Under the pieces are notes generated by a model. It did no database searches. It was not told the DNA's origin and worked only from the letters and a program-made list of their open reading frames with translations. Position numbers and translations under genes: made by a program. Source: Homarus americanus (taxonomy: Eukaryota > Arthropoda > Malacostraca > Decapoda > Nephropidae). Taken from it: 64,000 nt of DNA. Positions 56,391 to 64,000 of this stretch are shown here, piece by piece (within the stretch, counting starts at the first letter, position 1; the number at the start of each line of letters is the position of its first letter). The stretch is from NCBI RefSeq assembly GCF_018991925.1, contig NW_024735516.1, positions 285,001-349,000 on the forward strand, in the 5' to 3' direction.

Positions 56391-56407
56391 AGAGATAGAG
56401 AGGAGAT

Positions 56408-56412
<5 letters not shown>

Positions 56413-56463
<51 letters not shown>
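56413..56463. repeat. (GA)n microsatellite
   Basis: About 25 units. Confidence 0.98.
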
Positions 56464-56466
<3 letters not shown>

Positions 56467-56547
56467 TGTGGTTAACGTTAAGAATGGTGGATGGGATAAA
56501 GAAAACTACCAATAATCACATCACTACCTGACAAACCAGACGATCAC

Positions 56548-56666
56548 AAAAATTTATGTACTGTACAGCCCTGTAAATGTATTCATCGCATATTATATCA
56601 TTATGTCTAAATCAAATGTAAGTCTGTATATTTTCAGCCACCAGCTGCAATTCTATTAATAAACCG

Positions 56667-56708
<42 letters not shown>
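56548..56708 (+). mobile_element. LINE 3' tail ending in (ATT)n
   Basis: TTATGTACTGTACAGCCCTG, CTGTATATTTTCAGCCACCA and AATAAACCGTTTATT followed by ATT repeats (56670-56708). Differs from 34895-35061 at only a handful of positions. Confidence 0.9.
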
Positions 56709-56825
56709 TATACATACAGGCGGTACAGTATACATGCAGAAGGTACAGTATACATACAGAGGGTACAGTATACATACAGGGGTATATACAAAGAAGGGGT
56801 ACAGTATTCATATGCAGGTGTACAA
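56709..56825. repeat. About 22-bp repeat (GGTACAGTATACATACAGAG)
   Basis: Four to five degenerate copies directly after the ATT tail. Confidence 0.85.
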
Positions 56826-56925
56826 AGTTTGATGGATCTTCTGGGAAGAGCTATAATGGGAAGCCCGACACAACATCCGTGAAGGTGACGCCAGGCTTAT
56901 TACCTTGTGTAAAACATATACACAT

Positions 56926-56927
<2 letters not shown>

Positions 56928-56967
<40 letters not shown>
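56928..56967. repeat. (GA)n microsatellite
   Basis: About 19 units. Confidence 0.98.
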
Positions 56968-56969
<2 letters not shown>

Positions 56970-57077
56970 TCATCCTGCATCCGTGGATTACATCTTCAAG
57001 CAGTAGACGTGAAGCGAGGAGCTTAGGGCTCACGCCTCAATTTTTGGCTGAGATCATATATTCAATTTTGTAGAGCA

Positions 57078-57295
57078 GCGGGGGGGGAGAGGAGAAAGGT
57101 GAGATGTGTAGGGAAGGGGTGTGATAGGAAGGGGAGGTTAAGATAGGAGGGGGGTGAGAGAAGAAAAAGGGGGTTGAGGGACAAGAGGAGGGATGGGGGA
57201 AGGAGATAGGCAGGATGGGAGAGGAGGGAGTGAGGCTGTGAGTGGTTGGAGCATCTGCTGTGTCAGGAAGGAGGGAGGGAGGGAGGGAGGGAGGA
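57078..57295. repeat. Purine-rich (G/A) low-complexity tract
   Basis: GGGGGGGAGAGGAGAAAGG-type sequence ending in (GGGA)n at 57270-57293. Confidence 0.88.
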
Positions 57296-57671
57296 TTACT
57301 GGTCCGAAAATGATATTTCCTTCACCTTTCAGGTACACAGAGTTCAGACCAGTTGCCCGAATAGCTACTTCTTAAAACTGAATTAAGGTCTGTTACCTGA
57401 GAACGAGAAGAAGAGCTACATGTCTCACTCACTCTCCTAGGCTCTGTATGTCTCAGTCTTCGTCGAGAGAAAAAGAAAGAAATAATATTGGAGCCTTTAT
57501 TGACGTCATCAGCTGAAATGCTCCGGATCATTTCTTTTAACTGACATTTTAAAAACAAATAAATGAGTTTTTTATTTATTTCAAAATATTTTATTATTCA
57601 CTTCTTTTTATATAGAATTTTACTTCCATCTTTATTGTTATTTATATGTTAAAGTTATTACAAAACATTTT
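57296..57671. other. Unassigned AT-rich sequence
   Basis: No gene recognised. Confidence 0.5.
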
Positions 57672-58126
57672 AGACTGTACCCTAGTGACGTTGACTGTAC
57701 CTCAGTGACGCTGACTGTACCCTAGTGATGTTGACTGTACCCTAATGACGCTGACTGTACCCTAGTGATGTTGACTGTACCCTAATGACGTTGACTGTAC
57801 CTTAGTGACGCTGACTGTACCCTAATGACGTTGACTGTACCCTAATGACGTTGACTGTACCCTAGTGACGTTGACTGTACCCTAATGACGTTGACTGTAC
57901 CCTAATGACGTTGACTGTAGCCTAGCGACGTTGACTGTACCCTAGTGACGCTTACTGTACCCTAATGACGTTGACTGTACCCTAGTGACGTTGACTGTAC
58001 CCTAATGACGTTGACTGTACCCTAATGACGTTGACTGTAGCCTAGCGACGTTGACTGTACCCTAGTGACGCTTACTGTACCCTAATGACGTTGACTGTAC
58101 CCTAGTGACGCTGACTGTACCCTAGT
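57672..58126. repeat. 20-bp minisatellite (GTTGACTGTACCCTAATGAC)n
   Basis: About 23 copies, no indels, with CCCTAGTGAC/CTGACTGTACC variants. A 120-bp segment is repeated (about 57861-57980 and 57981-58100), so part of the array is a six-unit higher-order repeat. Confidence 0.96.
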
Positions 58127-58261
58127 GGAGGTACGGTGGCTACATACGTACACCCTCACATTACACCACACAATAGCACACCTGGTTTATCTCACTTAAA
58201 CTAACTACCACCAAGACTTCCTTCTCTCAACCACTCCTTCACCCTCTTATTGTCCCTACAC
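58127..58261. other. Spacer
   Basis: Unique spacer between two minisatellites. Confidence 0.5.
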
Positions 58262-58715
58262 ACTGTCTCTACTTTGCCACCAATTCTCCTCTCTGCCACC
58301 AGTTCTCCTCTATGCCACCAGTTCTCTTCTATGCCACCAGTTCTCCTCTCTGTCACCAGTTCTCCTCTATGCCACCAGTTCTCCTCTATGCCACCAGTTC
58401 TCCTCTATGCCACCAGTTCTCTTCTATGCTACCAGTTCTCCTCTATGCTACCAGTTCTCCTCTATGCCACCAGTTCTCCTCTATGCCACCAGCTCTCCTC
58501 TATGCCACCAGTTCTCCTCACTGCCACCAGTTTTCCTCTTTGCCACCAGTTCTCCTCTCTGCCACGTGTTCTCCTCTATGCCACCAGTTCTCCTCACTGC
58601 CACCAGTTCTCCTCTATGCCACCAGTTCTCCTCTCTGCCACGTGTTCTCCTCTATGCCACCAATTCTCCTCACTGCCACCAGTTCTCCTCTCTGCCACCA
58701 GCTCTCCACCCTGGC
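58262..58715. repeat. 19-bp minisatellite (CCAGTTCTCCTCTATGCCA)n
   Basis: About 23 copies with few indels. A block of about 76 bp containing CACGTGTTCTCCTCTATGCC is duplicated (about 58560 and 58637). Three overlapping plus-strand frames are by-products. Confidence 0.96.
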
Positions 58716-58807
58716 ACCAATTCCCGTCCCTGACATCAAAAATTCCCTCTTTTCAAAGGTCATCCAACTAAATTATATAAATATTGCATGTACAGTCCCC
58801 TTCACTA

Positions 58808-58989
58808 GTGCGTTTACAGGGGCTCGTCATATAAACATTCCCGCAAATAATTTCTTTGAGATATTTGTTTTAATATTGTTTTAATTTGATTCCACATTAT
58901 GTTTACTGTTGTGAGTTTCCTTCTCTCTCATGTCAACAAACACAGGGCTGCCACACAGCACAAAACATGACGAGCCCCTGTAAACGCAC
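58808..58989. mobile_element. 182-bp MITE with perfect 23-bp terminal inverted repeats
   Basis: The left end GTGCGTTTACAGGGGCTCGT plus CAT (58808-58830) is the exact reverse complement of 58967-58989. TA dinucleotides flank both sides (58806-58807 and 58990-58991). The inside (136 bp) has no coding capacity. Size, perfect TIRs and a TA duplication fit a non-autonomous Tc1/mariner-type element. A CTAG duplication with one base less of TIR is equally compatible. Confidence 0.88.
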
Positions 58990-59032
58990 TAGATTGGGCA
59001 GCTAGCAAGATGATCTGGCAAACTAATGTATG

Positions 59033-59104
59033 ACCTAACCTAACCTAACCTAACCTAACCTAACCTAACCTAACCTAATCTAACCTAACCTAACCTAACC
59101 TAAC
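59033..59104 (-). repeat. (CCTAA)n array
   Basis: About 14 units with one TCTAA variant. Confidence 0.97.
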
Positions 59105-59149
59105 AACAGATGAGTAACCAATTGGTAGAATCCATTTTGTTTTCACTTT

Positions 59150-59500
59150 GGCCTCCCCTCCCCACCCTGTTCTCCCTCATCTCCCCTCTGGTCTCCCTCC
59201 CTCCTGATCTCTCTCCCCACTCCGTTCTCTCCCCCTCCCCCTGATCCTCCTCCTTCCTGATCTCCTTTCCCCCCCTGATCACCCTCACCCTGATCTCCCT
59301 CCCCCCTGATCACCCTCACCCTGATCTCCCTCCAACTGATCTTCCTTTCCCCCTGATCACACCTCCTCCACCTGATTTCCCTCCCTCCTGACCTCCCCAT
59401 TAATACTCCTCCCCGTAATCACCCACCATCCTCCTGATCATCTTCCTCCCCTTTAATCCTCCTTCCCCTGATCTTCCATCTCACCCCTCCCCCGATCCTC
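59150..59500. repeat. Pyrimidine-rich minisatellite (CTGATCTCCCTCCCCC)
   Basis: About 18 degenerate units of CCTGATCWCCCTC type, 14-20 bp long. Confidence 0.88.
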
Positions 59501-59804
59501 CGTCTACATATCGCTGACATCATCAATACATTCCAGACACGCCTGAATAAATAATCTCGCTATGACGTCACGCGATCTGGTCTGCTATTACGAGACAAAA
59601 AAAAAAATATTTCCAACTAGGATTTAATAGTCGGTGATAGCGCTGGGTCTATGAATTATTTCCCTAATAGTGATTTTAAGGTTATAATGAACTGCTTACA
59701 GAGAGAGGTAAGAGATTAGAGCGACAATAAGTAAAGGAAGTTGGAGTTAAGTGTTTGTCTAGATCAGCTGGTAGGAGAGAGTGAGGGGAGAATTATACCA
59801 ATAT
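59501..59804. other. Unassigned sequence
   Basis: An A run at about 59597-59608. No gene. Confidence 0.5.
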
Positions 59805-60288
59805 GGTCTAAGTCCTTCACCCAGGGGAGCTCCTCAGTACATTATGCTCCGGGGTGATGGTCTAAGTGCTTCACCCAGGGGAGCTCCTCAGTACATTATG
59901 CTCCGGGGTGATGGTCTAAGTGCTTCACCCAGGGGAGCTCCACCGAGTACATTATGCTCCGGGGTGATGGTCTAAGTGCTTCACCCAGGGGAGCTCCTCA
60001 GTACATTATGCTCCGGGGTGATGGTCTAAGTGCTTCACCCAGGGGAGCTCCTCAGTACATTATGCTCCGGGGTGATGGTCTAAGTGCTTCACCCAGGGGA
60101 GCTCCTCAGTACATTATGCTCCGGGGTGATGGTCTAAGTGCTTCACCCAGGGGAGCTCCTCAGTACATTATGCTCCGGGGTGATGGTCTAAGTGCTTCAC
60201 CCAGGGGAGCTCCTCATTACATTATGCTCCGGGGTGATGTTCTAAGTGCCTCACCCAGGGGAGCTCCTCAGTACATTATGCTCCGGGT
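59805..60288. repeat. 54-bp minisatellite, nine highly similar copies
   Basis: The unit is GGTCTAAGTGCTTCACCCAG, GGGAGCTCCTCAGTACATTA and TGCTCCGGGGTGAT. Copies differ at only a few positions (one has a 2-bp insertion at about 59942), so amplification is recent. Open frames with LSASPRGAPQYIMLRGDG units result from the 18-codon length. Confidence 0.97.
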
Positions 60289-60360
60289 TTATGATTATTC
60301 CGTTGTTTGTGTGACAGTGGCTCAAATAGTACCTCTTATACTGTATAGTCCTGTTATTAG

Positions 60361-60390
60361 ATGATGATGATGATGATGATGATGATGATA

Positions 60391-60428
<38 letters not shown>

Positions 60429-60459
60429 AATGATGATGATGATGATGATGATGATGATA
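60361..60459. repeat. (GAT)n microsatellite
   Basis: About 32 triplets with two AAT interruptions. Confidence 0.98.
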
Positions 60460-60539
60460 TCGAGAGAGCTCTTGACATACTAGTTTGTTCACTTGTCCAT
60501 CAGAGGGCAGATGGATATGACACATGACCACTTACCAAC

Positions 60540-60890
60540 CTAATACTACCTCATACTACTGCCACATACTACCTCATACTACTGCCACATACTACCTCAT
60601 ACTACTGCCACATACTACCTCATACTACTGCTACATACTACCTCATACTACTGCCACATACTACCTCATACTACTGGCACATACTACCTCATACTACTGG
60701 CACATACTACCTCATACTACTGGCACATACTACCTCACACTACTGGCACATACTACCTCATACTACTGGCACATACTACCTCATACTACTGGCACATACT
60801 ACCTCATACTACTGGTACATACTACCATATACTATTACCACATACTACATCATACTACTGCCACATAATAGATCATACTGCCACATACCA
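60540..60890. repeat. 23-bp minisatellite (CATACTACCTCATACTACTG)n
   Basis: The unit ends in CCA on the left and GCA on the right half, so two variants are spatially sorted. About 15 copies. Confidence 0.96.
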
Positions 60891-60952
60891 CAAAGCATCA
60901 ACAGTTCAAGACACTTCGCTTACTATTTTAAGATAATTTCCCATATATCATA

Positions 60953-61010
60953 ACCTAAGCTAACCTAACCTAAGCTAACCTAACCTAACCTAACCTTACT
61001 TAACCTAATC
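60953..61010 (-). repeat. Degenerate CCTAA array
   Basis: CCTAA mixed with GCTAA and CTTAA, about 11 units. Confidence 0.92.
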
Positions 61011-61020
61011 TGACGAATGG

Positions 61021-61195
61021 GGAGAGAAAGATAACAAGGGGGGGGTAGAAGGGAGAGGGAGAAATGGGAAGAAGGAAGGAAAACTAACGTGAGAGATGAA
61101 GGAAGACAGAGATGGCGGGGGAGGGACTGAGAAGAAGAATGATGGGAGGAGGAAGAGGAGCGGGAGGAGGAGGAAGAGGAGCGGGAGGAGATGGA
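61021..61195. repeat. Purine-rich tract
   Basis: GAGGAAGAGGAGCGGGAGGA is duplicated at about 61150-61195 within a G/A-rich region. Confidence 0.85.
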
Positions 61196-61399
61196 CGTTT
61201 ATATAATGGTATCAGTTAGTAAGAGTAGTGAGGCTTCTCTTACCGTAAATATAAATAATATGCGGTAGAGACTAAAGCATTTTTATTGTTGTCATATCTA
61301 TTTACCCAAGGCTTTTAGCCCCTTGTCAGAGATTGAATACATTTGATGCGACTTATTTTGAACTGGTGAACGTTATATGATATAGAATAGAATAGAATA

Positions 61400-61497
61400 G
61401 GTTAGGTTAGGTTAGGTTAGGTTAGGTTAGGTTAGGTTAGGTTAGGTTAGGTTAATCATAAAGGCGAAAATAAACAGGTAATTAATCTTCAGGTCAA
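61400..61497 (+). repeat. (TTAGG)n followed by foldback arm
   Basis: About 11 TTAGG units. The minus strand of 61452-61497 reads TTGACCTGAAGATTAATTAC, then CTGTTTATTTTCGCC and TTATGATTAACC, which is the recurrent arm. Three GAATA pentamers precede the TTAGG run. No left arm is evident. Confidence 0.75.
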
Positions 61498-61507
61498 CTA
61501 ATTAATA

Positions 61508-61595
61508 AACTCTTGCAGGTGTGAGGTGGACCAAGGCACTCGAACCCAGGACAATACAGTACAACACAACCATATACCAGGCCGCGGTAACCCGG
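61508..61595 (-). mobile_element. Possible tRNA-SINE relic
   Basis: The minus strand has GGCCTGGTATATGGTTGTGT (weak A box) and GGGTTCGAGTGCC, a good match to the pol III B box (GGTTCGANNCC type), followed by GTCCACCTCACACC. The last string resembles 29120-29195. Degenerate, no poly(A), tentative. Confidence 0.4.
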
Positions 61596-61767
61596 GGGGA
61601 GGGGGGCGATGTAGGAAGGTGGTGCGAGTACAAAAGAGATTTCCCAAGAAGAAACTGATGCCAAACTCCATGAAAGCTTTTTCTTATATTTCGGGTAACG
61701 AGAAAAGTTTGGTCAATCATCGAAAGCAAGAGTTCAAGCTTTGAGCTACGGAATAATGGAGATTTGT

Positions 61768-61768
<1 letters not shown>

Positions 61769-61820
<52 letters not shown>

Positions 61821-61864
61821 ACAGACAGCGAGAGAGAGAGAGAGACAGAGAGAGAGAGAGAGAT
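61769..61864. repeat. (GT)n then (GA)n compound microsatellite
   Basis: GT run to about 61818, then GA-rich to 61864. The following TLLYGSKRLWRH-like reading (61880-61960) is reminiscent of the TLLYGS strand of LINE RTs but is too short to call. Confidence 0.95.
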
Positions 61865-61959
61865 ACACCTTCACATTAACTTTTCACGTGTCAACATTAC
61901 TCTACGGGTCTAAGAGGTTGTGGCGTCACCTCGCAAATCTCAAGACCCAGATGTGAGAA

Positions 61960-62466
61960 TTCGTTCCCCTTAACTTTACACTGAAAAGATGTACTTAAGG
62001 GATATTCTACTACAGTGAGAAACAAATAGACGTGTTAATTTGTAATCTGAAAATACTTACGATAGGTTGAGAAATATAACTGAGTGAGAAATAGTAGAAG
62101 TTTCTTGTGGTGGACTGGGGAATATAAAGTGGACTGAGATAAAACAACCAACTGATGGAACTGACTGTGTGCCAACGTTAATGTGAAACTATATCGAATA
62201 AGTTGTGTTTATTCAATAAGTTTAATGATGAATGAGTGATTTCAACAGTTAGTTATGTATTTTAAGTAATATAAGTCATGGATGAGTTACTTATACAATA
62301 TCAGTTGTGTATATTTGCTAACTCTAATAAATTATAAGTTATATAAAGTGTCCATTGCGCGTATTAAGTAGTTTAAGTAAAGAAAGAGTTATCCCAGCAG
62401 CAACAGTCGTACGCATAAGCTGATTTAAGTGAACTTTTAGACTGTGATATATATCTGTGTGTGTGT
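61960..62466. other. Unassigned AT-rich sequence
   Basis: Contains degenerate AATAAGTTGTGT / TATCAGTTGTGTATAT phrases at about 62198-62313. No gene recognised. Confidence 0.5.
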
Positions 62467-62620
<154 letters not shown>

Positions 62621-62667
62621 GTGTTTGTGCGTCCTCACGAGAATCTCGGAAACTACTTTACCGATCT

Positions 62668-62782
62668 GTAGTGATGATGGATGGTGTTATATGTAGTGAT
62701 GATGGGTGGTGTGTTATATGTAGTGATGATGGATGGTGTTATATGTAGTGATGATGGATGATGTTATATGTAGTGATGATTA
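62668..62782. repeat. 25-28-bp repeat TGTAGTGATGATGGATGGTG
   Basis: Four copies (one with GGTGTG expansion) ending in TTATA. Confidence 0.94.
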
Positions 62783-62910
62783 GATAATAAAATAATAACA
62801 GTTTAATGCTAAAAAAATATACTTTGCTGTACCATTATAGTGAAAAATATGGTGGAACTTACATACACCGTTAATAAACTATTGATGGAAGAAGAAATTT
62901 TGGGGACTGA

Positions 62911-62960
62911 ACAGTGAGACGATGTGGAGCCTCCCGGAGGGTGGCGTCCTACCGTGGCCT
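62911..62960. repeat. Direct repeat 1 flanking the helicase fragment
   Basis: ACAGTGAGACGATGTGGAGC, CTCCCGGAGG and GTGGCGTCCTACCGTGGCCT. Identical to 63813-63862 except for two A/G changes. Confidence 0.95.
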
Positions 62961-63002
62961 CGAGAATGAGCCGCCCGGAGAAGTGTTCAGACACTCACCC
63001 TA

Positions 63003-63818
63003 TCCACAAACATGAGAGTACATTTACAAGGAGATCAGGATGCTGGACGGTTTGCAAACCTTCTACTACAGATTGGGAATGGAACTTTCCCTGTTGATTG
63101 AGAAGGACAAATAATCATTCCTCAAGGATGTGGAAATGTTGTAAAGTCCTCAACTGAGCTCACTAACATGGTCTACCCAAACATTATCCACCACTACAAG
63201 GATCACAAGTGGCTGCGTGAAGGCGCAATTCTGGCGCCAAGGAATGAAACAGTGGCTGAAATCAACATGACTCTACTCAGACAGCTTCCAGGCAGTGAGA
63301 CCTCATTCAAATCTGTTGATACAGTAATCGACCAGGACCAAGCAGTCCAGTACCCTGCAGAATTCCTTAATTTTTGGGAGCCCGCTGGAATGCCTCCTCA
63401 CCACCTCACTCTCAAGATTGGAACCCCTATAATGCTCTTAAGAAATCTTGAACCACCAATCCTCTGCAATGGCACAAGACTGGTGGTGAAGAACATGATG
63501 CCACATGTACTGGAAGCTACAATACTGACAGGAAAAGCTAAAGGAGAGGACGTGTTTATACCAAGGATACCTCTCATCACCACTGACCTGCCATTTGAGT
63601 TCAAGCGACTTCAGTTCCCGGTTAAAGTGAGCTTTGCCATGACCATCTACAAAAGCCAGGGACAGTCCCTAAAGATGGTTGGCCTAAACCTGGTGTTTCC
63701 TTGCTTCTCTCATGGACAGTTCTATGTTGGATGCTCCAGAGTGGGAACTGGCTTATCTATACATACTTGCTGCTAATGGCAAAACCAAAAATGTGGTCTA
63801 CCTTAATGCACTACAGTG
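63003..63818 (+). pseudogene. Helitron-type Pif1-like helicase, C-terminal fragment
   Basis: The plus strand reads NMRVHLQGDQDAGRFANLLL, a stop at about 63098, IIIPQGCGNVVKSSTELTNM, ILAPRNETVAEINMTLLRQL, GTPIMLLRNLEPPILCNGTR, FPVKVSFAMTIYKSQGQSLK and FYVGCSRVGTG. A frameshift at about 63750 is followed by GKTKNVVYLNALQ and a stop. The NMRV, APRNxxV, GxPIMLLRN, NGTRL, TIxKSQGQS and YVxxSRV blocks are the C-terminal half of the Pif1-like helicase domain of eukaryotic Helitron Rep/helicase proteins. The family role is unwinding DNA during rolling-circle transposition. Walker A/B motifs and the Rep domain are absent from the window. One nonsense and one frameshift mutation mark it as a pseudogene. 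A host Pif1 helicase is less likely given the truncation. Confidence 0.88.
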
Positions 63819-63862
63819 AGACAATGTGGAGCCTCCCGGAAGGTGGCGTCCTACCGTGGCCT
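63813..63862. repeat. Direct repeat 2 overlapping the helicase stop codon
   Basis: 50 bp, 48 of 50 identical to 62911-62960, beginning within the last codons of the helicase frame. The two copies start 902 bp apart. Confidence 0.95.
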
Positions 63863-63869
63863 AGCGAAA

Positions 63870-64000
63870 GAGCCTCCACACACGATTCACAATATATGCC
63901 TCCACACATGACTTACAATATATGCCTCTGCACATGACTGTTACAATATATGCCTCCCCACATATGAATGCTACAATATATGCTTCCACATATGACTTAC
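63870..64000. repeat. About 28-bp repeat (ACAATATATGCCTCCACACA)
   Basis: The unit continues TGACTT. Four to five copies with length variation. The array runs off the end of the window. Confidence 0.92.

Noticed and set aside
55250..56512. 420-codon Pro/Ser/His-rich minus-strand frame
   Set aside because: Low-complexity translation of a G-rich minisatellite; several overlapping frames are equally open.
57322..57558. Arg-rich minus-strand frame (SRRRLRHTEPRR) that resembles translated adapter artefacts
   Set aside because: The nucleotide sequence does not contain a standard adapter core that I recognise, and there is no domain similarity.
61880..61960. TLLYGSKRLWRH reading as an RT remnant
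   Set aside because: Only about 20 codons of weak similarity; not enough to support a feature.

Overview
This looks like non-coding genomic DNA of an arthropod, most likely a decapod crustacean. Three things point there: many (TTAGG)n/(CCTAA)n pentamers (the arthropod telomere motif) scattered in both orientations, a very high density of micro- and minisatellites, and remains of several LINE families of the CR1/Jockey/RTE type. The species cannot be named from sequence alone. I found no convincing host protein-coding gene, tRNA or rRNA. Every recognisable coding stretch belongs to a mobile element, and almost all are broken by stops, frameshifts or truncation.

Layout. 0-19 kb: microsatellites, TTAGG/CCTAA arrays, short minisatellites, a LINE C-terminal relic (5.2 kb), an internally deleted RTE-like relic (11.6 kb), a CR1 3' relic (13.1 kb), a reverse-strand endonuclease fragment fused to a CR1 tail (15.0 kb), a poly(A)-tailed insertion with a 10-bp target duplication (16.4 kb) and a Jockey-like RT pseudogene (17.0-18.8 kb, minus). 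19.3-23.7 kb: a 30-bp satellite of about 4.3 kb. 23.8-27.8 kb: six consecutive minisatellites. 27.9-28.9 kb: a second Jockey-like copy. 29.2-33.7 kb: a 20-bp tandem array split by a 3.8-kb CR1 element, itself split by a 766-bp LTR-like insertion with a 4-bp duplication. 33.8-44 kb: pentamer arrays, minisatellites, CR1 ORF1 (SGNH type) plus endonuclease relics, a zinc-ribbon LINE C-terminus and an RT C-terminus with its 3' tail. 44.4-47.5 kb: a 21-bp satellite and an ACCTG-type array. 49.7-53.8 kb: a cluster of LINE pieces, including the best preserved RT frame in the window (about 52.94-53.77 kb, minus). 54-62 kb: minisatellites, a 182-bp element with perfect 23-bp terminal inverted repeats (58.8 kb) and more pentamers. 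62.9-64 kb: a Helitron-type Pif1 helicase fragment.

Points that deserve attention: several TTAGG/CCTAA arrays sit inside a recurrent arm sequence built on TCACCTGAAGATTA, sometimes as a complete foldback; two related hairpins near 41.4 and 41.7 kb differ by a compensatory base-pair change; LINE 3' tails repeatedly end in (ATT)n microsatellites; and the large satellites switch between clean and indel-rich stretches. Positions are accurate to a few bases for sharp boundaries and to tens of bases for degenerate repeats.
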